10,275 nucleotides of DNA from Pseudooctadecabacter sp. (GTDB taxonomy: Bacteria > Pseudomonadota > Alphaproteobacteria > Rhodobacterales > Rhodobacteraceae), in assembly GCA_020628265.1 (NCBI GenBank), contig JAHDFG010000018.1:1-10275 (forward strand), read 5' to 3'. Of this stretch, positions 4,833 to 10,275 are shown in pieces. The notes below the pieces were generated by a model. It was given only the letters and a program-made list of their open reading frames with translations. It had not been told where the DNA came from and ran no database searches. Every line of letters starts with the position of its first letter. Positions within the stretch are counted from its first letter, which is position 1. A program made the position numbers and the translations under genes.

Positions 4833-6141
4833 AGCGCAGGGCCTCAACAGGGTTCATGCGCGCCGCACGGCGGGCGGGGAAGATGGTGACGATCCATGAC
4901 AGGGACAGCGATAGGCCGATGGCCAGCAGCACGTCTTCGAGTTCCAGCTTGGCAGGAATGTCGTAGATGCCGCGAATGGAGGGGTCCCAGACCCCGCCGC
5001 CAGCCACGTAGTTCACCAGCGCGAAAATCTGGTCAATGTAGAGCGCAAAGAGGCAGCCCAGCACCACACCCAGCAAAGTGCCGACAGTGCCCAGACCCGC
5101 GCCGCAGATGAAGAAGATGCGCAGGACAGACCCTTCGGACAGGCCCATGGTGCGCAGAATACCGATATCGCGGCCCTTGTTTTTCACCAGCATAATCAAG
5201 CCGCTGATGATGTTCATTGAGGCAATCAGGACGAGGATCGACATGATGACGAACATCACGTTGTCTTCCACTGTCAGGGCCCGCAGGTAGGCCCCTTCGT
5301 TGTCCTTCCACGAATAGAGCAGGCTTTCAGGGCCAAGCTGGCGATAAATCGGCTGGATCCATTCCTCCACCCGGTCGGGATCTTCCACGTAAATCTCGAT
5401 CGCGTCGTGGACGCCATCGCGGTTGTAAAACGACTGTGCGTCCTCAAGCGGCAGGTAGATGCGGCTGATGTCTGTCAGATAGCGGCCCGTCTGGAAGACA
5501 TAGACCACGTCGAAGGTGACGCGGCGGGGCGATCGGCCAGCGGCTGTCTGCACGCCCGTGGCCGACAGTAGCGTGATCCGGTCGCCCACCGACACATTCA
5601 AGTTGCGCGCCACGCCAGAGCCCAGCGCGATCCCCTGCCCGAAGTCGTCAATTGAGCCCGACGACGACTGCGGCGTCATCACCAAAGGAATGTCTTTCAA
5701 ATCGTCACCGCTGATCCCGTAGACCTGCACAAAGGTCGAGCGATCCGCGAGGCTCGCCAGCCCCTCGCCCCGCACGATGGGTGCGGCACGGGCAACACCT
5801 TCAATAGCCCGCAGGTCCGCGGCCAGCGCATCGCCATTCGCAATCGTCTCAACCCGCCGCGTGACGTCGACCGATTGGTCCCCTTGGGTGACGGTAATGG
5901 TCTCCATCGCACTTTGGCGCAAGGTTAGGTGAGCATTGGCACCCACAATCGTATCCACGAAATCCGCCCGAAAGCCGGAGCGCACCGCCAGCACTGCGAT
6001 CAAAGCGAAGACGGCCAAGGTCACGCCGATCAGGCTGATCCAGGTCATCACACTGACACCGCCCGTCTCCCGTTTGGCGCGGATATAGCGCCAGGCGATC
6101 ATCCATTCGAACTTTGAAAAGGGCGCTGTTTTGCCAGCCAT
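4825..6141 (-). CDS. lolC: Lipoprotein-releasing ABC transporter permease (LolC/LolE family)
   Basis: The 438-residue inner-membrane permease has the MacB/LolC layout. After a short cytoplasmic N-terminus (FEWMIAWRYIRAKR) comes TM1 at about 32-54, a periplasmic domain at about 55-293, TM2 at about 294-319, a coupling segment KGRDIGILRTMG (322-333), TM3 at about 338-366, TM4 at about 403-422 and the conserved tail PARRAARMNPVEALRYE. Only one permease gene sits beside lolD, as in many alphaproteobacteria, where a homodimer (sometimes called LolF) replaces LolC plus LolE. GAGG lies 9 bp before the ATG, and a sigma-70-like promoter lies just upstream (6168-6196). The stop is inside the start region of lolD. 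proS precedes it on the same strand, 278 bp away. Confidence 0.94.
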   Translation of the reverse strand: MAGKTAPFSKFEWMIAWRYIRAKRETGGVSVMTWISLIGVTLAVFALIAVLAVRSGFRADFVDTIVGANAHLTLRQSAMETITVTQGDQSVDVTRRVETIANGDALAADLRAIEGVARAAPIVRGEGLASLADRSTFVQVYGISGDDLKDIPLVMTPQSSSGSIDDFGQGIALGSGVARNLNVSVGDRITLLSATGVQTAAGRSPRRVTFDVVYVFQTGRYLTDISRIYLPLEDAQSFYNRDGVHDAIEIYVEDPDRVEEWIQPIYRQLGPESLLYSWKDNEGAYLRALTVEDNVMFVIMSILVLIASMNIISGLIMLVKNKGRDIGILRTMGLSEGSVLRIFFICGAGLGTVGTLLGVVLGCLFALYIDQIFALVNYVAGGGVWDPSIRGIYDIPAKLELEDVLLAIGLSLSLSWIVTIFPARRAARMNPVEALRYE

Positions 6142-6167
6142 ACTGCGGTGCCTCTTTGTTTGGGCAG

Positions 6168-6196
6168 AGTTAACGGGGCCGTGGCAGCAAGGTCAA
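6168..6196 (-). promoter_or_regulatory. Putative sigma-70 promoter of lolC-lolD-ldh
   Basis: On the minus strand TTGACC (complement of 6191-6196) and TTAACT (complement of 6168-6173) are separated by 17 bp. The -35 matches the consensus at five of six positions and the -10 at three. The predicted start near 6161 leaves a leader of about 20 nt carrying AAAGAGG before the lolC ATG. This suggests lolC need not depend on read-through from proS. Confidence 0.5.
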
Positions 6197-6213
6197 TGGG
6201 GCGAGGGGTGTCG

Positions 6214-6320
6214 GGATCGGATCGGCTGCGCCGCTCCGATCCTCTGGGGGCATTCTGCCCCCAATTCTGGGGCTCCGCCCCGTCCTTCGGACCCCCCTGA
6301 GAGTATTTTGGAACCAAAGA
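6214..6320. repeat. Rhodobacterales-type intergenic palindromic element
   Basis: A run of short hairpins fills the proS-lolC spacer. It contains ggatcgg/ccgatcc (6219-6225 with 6236-6242), tgggggca-ttc-tgccccca (6245-6263), ggggc-tcc-gcccc (6269-6281) and gtcc-ttc-ggac (6282-6292). These are followed by ccccctgagagtattttgga. From general familiarity, the last three parts in this order, ending in a 'gagtattt' string, recur between genes in many Rhodobacterales. Another stem, ggccgt/acggcc, lies at 6329-6351. Its role is unknown; it may act as a transcript-end structure for proS. The motif gggc-tcc-gccc also occurs at 1049-1059. Confidence 0.55.
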
Positions 6321-6419
6321 CTGGGGGCGGCCGTCCGCCGTCTGAACGGCCAGCGGGCCAACTCTGCCCCTCGTATTTGCCTGTGCTGCGCGACGGCAAA
6401 CGCCGCAAGCCTGAAAAGG

Positions 6420-7772
6420 CTAGCCGCGTCCGATGCCATGAGCTGCGTAGATTTCGACGATCTTGGCCACAGCGGCCTCGGGCGCCATCTCCTCGCTCTC
6501 GCCGGTTTTGCGGGAGGTGAGTTCGACCACACCGTTCTTGAGGCCACGCGGGCCAACGGTGATCCGCCAAGGCAGGCCGATCATGTCCATGGTGGCGAAC
6601 TTGCCCCCAGCCCGTTCATCGCGGTCATCGTAGAGCGGCTCAAGACCTGCATTGGTCAGCTGTTCGTAGAGCACTTCACAGGCGGCATCCGCCTCCGCAT
6701 CGCCCTGTTTCAGGTTCACGATGCCAGCGTGATAAGGCGTGACACCTTCGGGCCAGATGATGCCCTTGTCGTCATGGCTGGCCTCGATGATCGCACCCAG
6801 CAGACGGGACACGCCGATCCCGTGGGAGCCCATATGCACAGGCGTAGGCTTACCATCGGGGCCTTGGACGGTTGCCCCCATGGCCTCGGAATACTTGGTG
6901 CCGAAATAGAAAATTTGACCAACTTCGATGCCGCGTGCGGTCTTGCGGCGTTCTTCGGGGACCTCAGCGAACAGCGCCTCGTCGTGGGTTTCGTCCGTGC
7001 GGGCGTATTTGCTTGTGAATTCTTCCATGACGCCTGCGCATTGCTCGACATCATCATAGTCAATCTCACGGTCGCCGAAGGTAAGGTCGGTGACGGCGCT
7101 GTCATAGAAGACCTCGGATTCACCGGTGTCCGCCAACACAAGGAATTCGTGGGTGTCGTCGCCGCCAATAGGGCCGCTGTCCGCCCGCATCGGGATCGCC
7201 TGCAGGCCCATCCGTTCGTAGGTCCGCAGGTAGCTGACCAAGTGGCGGTTGTAAGCGTGCAGCGCGTCTTCTTTGGTGAGGTCGAAGTTATAACCGTCCT
7301 TCATGTAGAACTCGCGGCCCCGCATCACGCCAAAGCGCGGGCGGCGTTCGTCGCGGAACTTCCACTGGATGTGGTAGAGCGTCAGCGGCAGGCTTTTGTA
7401 GCTGCTCACATGGGAGCGGAAGATGTCTGTGATCAGTTCTTCGTTGGTCGGACCGTACAGCATGTCGTGCCCATGACGGTCGCTGATCCGCAGCATTTCC
7501 TCGCCGTAGTCATCATAGCGTCCGCTTTCGCGCCACAGGTCCGCAGACTGCAGCGTGGGCATCAACAGCGGAATGTGGCCCGCACGTTCCTGTTCCTCAT
7601 GGACGATCTGTTCGATCCGCTTCAGCGCCTTAAAGCCAAGCGGCAGCCACGAATAAATGCCGGCGCTGGATTGTTTGATCATGCCCGCCTGCAACATGTA
7701 GCGGTGGCTGACGATCTGGGCGTCGCGGGGGCTTTCTTTGAGAACGGGGAGGAAATAGCGGCTCAGGCGCAT
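6420..7772 (-). CDS. proS: Prolyl-tRNA synthetase, short alphaproteobacterial type
   Basis: ProS charges tRNA-Pro with proline in the cytoplasm. From the ATG at 7772 (MRLSRYFLP) the protein has 450 residues. Class II synthetase landmarks are motif 1 in the AGIYSWLPLGFKAL region (37-50), the TNEE segment at 109-112, motif 2 FRDERRPRFGVMRGREF (139-155) and motif 3 in GSHGIGVSRLLG (315-326). The anticodon-binding domain occupies about 345-450. The roughly 180-residue INS editing domain found in longer bacterial ProRS is absent, as usual for alphaproteobacteria, so mischarged Ala-tRNA-Pro must be cleared by a separate protein. The open frame extends to a GTG at 7781 and an ATG at 7778, but only the 7772 start has properly spaced GAAAG (8 bp) and the family N-terminus. 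Confidence 0.95.
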   Translation of the reverse strand: MRLSRYFLPVLKESPRDAQIVSHRYMLQAGMIKQSSAGIYSWLPLGFKALKRIEQIVHEEQERAGHIPLLMPTLQSADLWRESGRYDDYGEEMLRISDRHGHDMLYGPTNEELITDIFRSHVSSYKSLPLTLYHIQWKFRDERRPRFGVMRGREFYMKDGYNFDLTKEDALHAYNRHLVSYLRTYERMGLQAIPMRADSGPIGGDDTHEFLVLADTGESEVFYDSAVTDLTFGDREIDYDDVEQCAGVMEEFTSKYARTDETHDEALFAEVPEERRKTARGIEVGQIFYFGTKYSEAMGATVQGPDGKPTPVHMGSHGIGVSRLLGAIIEASHDDKGIIWPEGVTPYHAGIVNLKQGDAEADAACEVLYEQLTNAGLEPLYDDRDERAGGKFATMDMIGLPWRITVGPRGLKNGVVELTSRKTGESEEMAPEAAVAKIVEIYAAHGIGRG

Positions 7773-7958
7773 GTGCATCACTTTCAGATAGAGTTATGGC
7801 AGATGTATCAGACGCCCCCGCAAGGGCAAGGCACACGAACAAAAGCCACGTTTGGATCAAAGATTTCCGCCGTTCACGAGGGCGTCAGATCAGTGACCCA
7901 AGGGCATGATCGCCCCGTATCCCCCATCACAACACAAACACAGATAGGGATACTGACC

Positions 7959-8471
7959 ATGAACACGTTCACCAAACTTGCCGCCGCCACCGCACTGACC
8001 GTCGCAGGCTCTGCCGCATCTGCGGCGTCCATCACCGAAATCGCAGCAGGCGATGAGCGGTTTTCCACCCTCGTGGCCGCTGTCACCGCAGCTGGCCTTG
8101 CCGACACGCTGGCAGGTCCGGGTGAATTCACGGTCTATGCACCCGTGAACGATGCCTTTGCCGCCCTGCCCGAAGGCACCGTTGAGACACTGCTGATGGA
8201 AGAGAACATCGGCCAGCTGACCGACGTGCTGCTTTACCACGTCGATGACCGCGTGCTGATGGCGGGCGATTTCCCGGCGGGGTCCAACTACTTCAAGCCG
8301 ATCAACGAAGCCGAGCGTCTGTGCATCACCGCATCCGAGGCAGGCGTGTCCATCGCCGATGGCACCGGTGAAATGGCCAACGTCATCGTCGCAAACATCG
8401 AAGCAGACAACGGCGTGATCCACGTGATCGACAAGGTTCTGCTGCCCGGAACGCGTCCTGCGTGCCACTAA
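7959..8471 (+). CDS. Secreted fasciclin (FAS1) domain protein
   Basis: The 170-residue product has a signal peptide (residues 1 to about 23, ending AASAA) and one FAS1 domain. The H1-type block reads FTVYAPVNDAFAALP (57-71), a LLYHV follows at 91-95, and the H2-type block NVIVANIEADNGVIHVIDKVLLP runs 141-163. FAS1 proteins are exported adhesion or matrix proteins; many bacterial ones are small single-domain periplasmic or extracellular proteins of unclear task. Cys122 and Cys169 could form a disulfide. The ATG is preceded by AGGGA at 7946-7950, 8 bp upstream. A long in-frame extension upstream is antisense to proS and is not part of this gene. The gene is divergent from proS across about 185 bp and ends in a strong terminator, so it is probably monocistronic. 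Confidence 0.92.
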   Translation: MNTFTKLAAATALTVAGSAASAASITEIAAGDERFSTLVAAVTAAGLADTLAGPGEFTVYAPVNDAFAALPEGTVETLLMEENIGQLTDVLLYHVDDRVLMAGDFPAGSNYFKPINEAERLCITASEAGVSIADGTGEMANVIVANIEADNGVIHVIDKVLLPGTRPACH

Positions 8472-8515
8472 TTCCCGAACGGGATTAAGGGCCTTTCAGT
8501 TGCGGCCCTGAATTG

Positions 8516-8548
8516 GCCCTGCGTGCATCCCCCGCACGCAGGGCTTTT
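8516..8548 (+). terminator. Rho-independent terminator of the fasciclin gene
   Basis: A perfect 11-bp GC-rich stem, gccctgcgtgc with gcacgcagggc (8516-8526 with 8534-8544), encloses the loop atccccc and is followed by TTTT. It lies 45 bp after the fasciclin stop. Two weaker hairpins precede it (8474-8483 and 8488-8509). It separates the fasciclin transcript from the AI-2E-family gene, which must have its own promoter between here and 8600. Confidence 0.88.
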
Positions 8549-8614
8549 CGTCTCAAACTTGCATCTGGCGGACCTGTGGGCCAAGTAAGGACGAGGGAAC
8601 ACGAGGTCGCAGCC

Positions 8615-9742
8615 ATGGCACTACCGTCACAAAAGCAGTTGCAGTATTGGGGCATTTTCGCCGTCGTTTTCGCAGTGCTGCTGTACGCACTCGGCGACGT
8701 GCTGGCGCCGTTCATTATTGGTGGCGCAATCGCCTACCTGCTTGATCCGATCGCAGACCGGCTTGAAGCGTGGGGGTTGAGCCGCGCGATGGCGACCGTG
8801 GTGATCACTATTTCCGGCATCCTGATCTTCATTCTGTTGTTTCTGCTGGTGGTCCCGACACTCATTGGCCAGTTGGGGCAGTTGATCAGCCAGATTGGTC
8901 AAATCGTTGAAAACCTCCCTGAAACATGGACCCGCATCAAGGCGTCCCTCGCCGAACGATTCACCTTTATTGACGCCGAAGGTGACTTTCTGGAACAGCA
9001 AATGGCCAATCTCGGTGCCGCGATCCAGTCGCGCAGCGGAGAGGTCGTAACGACCCTGCTGAACTCCGCCCAAGGGATCATCAATGTCATTGTTCTTGTG
9101 GTGATCGTGCCCGTTGTTACGTTCTACCTGCTCCTCGACTGGGACCGGATGGTGGCACAGATCGACGACATGCTGCCCCGCGACCATCAGGAAACCGTGC
9201 GTGATCTTGGCCGCCAGATCGACCGGACGCTGGCCTCGTTCATCCGCGGACAAGGCACCGTCTGCCTTGTGCTGGGCACGTATTATGCGATTGCGCTGAT
9301 GCTGGCTGGCCTGAACTTCGGCCTGATCGTGGGCTTCATCGCGGGCCTGATTTCCTTTATCCCATACGTTGGCGCTCTTGTGGGCGGCGTCTTGGCCATC
9401 GGGTTGGCCCTGTTCCAGTGGTGGGGCGGCACCGAAATGGTCGACGGCCAGTCTGTCGAAGCCGCAACCAACTGGTTGCGCATCGGCATCGTTGCGGCAA
9501 TTTTCATGGCCGGACAATTCTTTGAGGGCAACATACTGACACCCAATCTGGTGGGCCAGTCCGTCGGCCTGCACCCTGTGTGGCTGATCCTTGCCCTGTC
9601 TGTCTTCGGGTCCTTGTTCGGGTTCGTTGGCATGTTGGTTGCCGTCCCCGTGGCTGCCGTCATCGGCGTGGTCGCACGGTTCCTGATCGCCGAATACAAA
9701 TCCGGCCAGCTCTATAAAGGCCATATCGGGAAAGACAGCTGA
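8615..9742 (+). CDS. AI-2E family transporter (PerM/YdgG-like membrane protein)
   Basis: The 375-residue integral inner-membrane protein has two N-terminal helices (about 12-43), another at about 58-84, an amphipathic cytoplasmic or periplasmic segment at about 85-150, and five or so further helices to about 358. Family marks are GLISFIPYVGALVGG (244-258) and GNILTPNLVGQSVGLHPVW (305-323). The family was named after E. coli TqsA, linked to autoinducer-2 export, but most members are uncharacterised and some act as ion or solute exporters, so the substrate is unknown. The start at 8615 is set by GAGG at 8603-8606, 8 bp upstream, and by the family N-terminus; the open frame continues upstream into the fasciclin terminator and that part is rejected. 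The next gene starts 1 bp after its stop. Confidence 0.92.
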   Translation: MALPSQKQLQYWGIFAVVFAVLLYALGDVLAPFIIGGAIAYLLDPIADRLEAWGLSRAMATVVITISGILIFILLFLLVVPTLIGQLGQLISQIGQIVENLPETWTRIKASLAERFTFIDAEGDFLEQQMANLGAAIQSRSGEVVTTLLNSAQGIINVIVLVVIVPVVTFYLLLDWDRMVAQIDDMLPRDHQETVRDLGRQIDRTLASFIRGQGTVCLVLGTYYAIALMLAGLNFGLIVGFIAGLISFIPYVGALVGGVLAIGLALFQWWGGTEMVDGQSVEAATNWLRIGIVAAIFMAGQFFEGNILTPNLVGQSVGLHPVWLILALSVFGSLFGFVGMLVAVPVAAVIGVVARFLIAEYKSGQLYKGHIGKDS

Positions 9743-9743
9743 T

Positions 9744-10275
9744 ATGGCGCGACAACTGGCGTTTGACCTGCCGGCCACCGTCCGGCTGGAAGCGGAGGAT
9801 TTCTTTGTCTCAGAGGCGAATGAACAGCCCTTCGCGCTGATCTGCACGCCCTCTGCATGGCCGGATGGGAAACTTGCCCTCGTAGGTCCAGCCGGAAGTG
9901 GCAAAAGCCATCTGGCGGGGGTGTTCGCCGCACAAAACAAGGCGCAAGTTCTTGAGGCACGCGAGATCGACCCATCGGCGGCCCTCCCAACAACCGCCCT
10001 TGTCATCGAGGACGGAGAGCACATCCCCCCAGCCGCGGAAGAGTGGCTGTTCCACGCCCACAACCACCTGCGGGCACAAGGTCAGCCCTTGCTGGTCACA
10101 GGCCGTACAGCACCGGCCCGTTGGCCGCTGACTCTGCCTGATCTGGTCAGCCGCCTTCAGGCCATGACCACCGCCACCATCCAGACACCGGACGAGCCAT
10201 TGCTGCTGGCGCTGTTGCTCAAGCACTTTCAAGACCGGCAACTGGCCCCCGCGCCCGACGCGATCACGTACCTGC
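9744..10275 (+). CDS. hdaA: DnaA-related regulatory protein HdaA (partial, 3' end missing)
   Basis: The first 177 codons are present; the gene leaves the window on the right. HdaA is a DnaA-like AAA+ protein that, bound to the beta clamp, promotes hydrolysis of DnaA-ATP and so prevents over-initiation. The N-terminus has a clamp-binding-like motif, QLAFDLP (4-10). Walker A is GPAGSGKSH (48-56). The Walker B region reads ALVIEDGEHI (85-94), with ED in place of the DD common in DnaA. A sensor-1/box VII-like stretch runs 115-138 and includes PDLVSRL. There is no N-terminal DnaB-interaction domain as in full DnaA, which separates it from DnaA. It starts 1 bp after the AI-2E-family stop, with GGGAAAG upstream, so the two are co-transcribed. 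Confidence 0.88.
   Translation, partial: MARQLAFDLPATVRLEAEDFFVSEANEQPFALICTPSAWPDGKLALVGPAGSGKSHLAGVFAAQNKAQVLEAREIDPSAALPTTALVIEDGEHIPPAAEEWLFHAHNHLRAQGQPLLVTGRTAPARWPLTLPDLVSRLQAMTTATIQTPDEPLLLALLLKHFQDRQLAPAPDAITYL

Noticed and set aside
6438..7958. Long plus-strand open frame running antisense through proS into the fasciclin gene
   Set aside because: It is the reverse of a clear prolyl-tRNA synthetase and is only open because of high GC; real coding begins at the fasciclin signal peptide at 7959.
8627..10063. 478-codon minus-strand open frame
   Set aside because: It is antisense to the AI-2E-family gene and hdaA, both with strong family motifs; its translation is His/Gln/Asp-rich and has no domain character.

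Overview
The window looks like chromosomal DNA of a marine-type alphaproteobacterium of the Rhodobacterales (Roseobacter/Rhodobacter group). This rests on high GC, a short prolyl-tRNA synthetase of the alphaproteobacterial type next to a single lolC/lolD pair, an FnrL-type operator, an AI-2E-family transporter followed by a DnaA-like hdaA gene, and intergenic palindromic elements of the 'ggggctccgcccc / gtccttcggac' kind common in that order. No insertion sequence, phage gene, CRISPR array, tRNA or rRNA is visible.

Layout. (a) 1-616: the 3' end of parE, then a small AT-richer gene for a zinc-ribbon plus YbjQ-domain protein. (b) 617-1115: about 500 bp with no convincing protein gene but dense structure: a palindrome cluster, a probable minus-strand structured RNA ending in an intrinsic terminator (732-867), further hairpins, and four copies of an 11-bp tandem repeat (975-1018). 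(c) 1070-2436: a lipoprotein c-type cytochrome (minus) and a lipoprotein with an HExxH metalloprotease-like motif (plus), divergent around a perfect FNR box. (d) 2459-3100: a secreted DUF3047 protein. (e) 3184-6141 on the minus strand: lolC, lolD and an Ldh-family oxidoreductase, with overlapping genes and a likely own promoter in front of lolC. (f) 6142-6419: a palindromic intergenic element. (g) 6420-7772: proS (minus). (h) 7959-8548: a secreted fasciclin (FAS1) protein with a strong terminator. (i) 8615-10275: an AI-2E/PerM-family membrane protein and the start of hdaA, 1 bp apart.

How the genes work together. Most of the window is housekeeping: chromosome decatenation (ParE), prolyl-tRNA charging (ProS), lipoprotein export (LolCD) and replication control (HdaA). 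The two putative lipoproteins at 1116-2436 would be LolCD clients if they reach the outer membrane. The accessory part is the 617-2436 stretch, where the FNR operator ties the cytochrome to low-oxygen control and where the probable non-coding RNA lies downstream of it on the same strand. That RNA, the 11-bp repeats and the unusual active site of the Ldh-family protein are the items most worth checking. I do not see a clear new multi-gene system such as a defence or secretion module.
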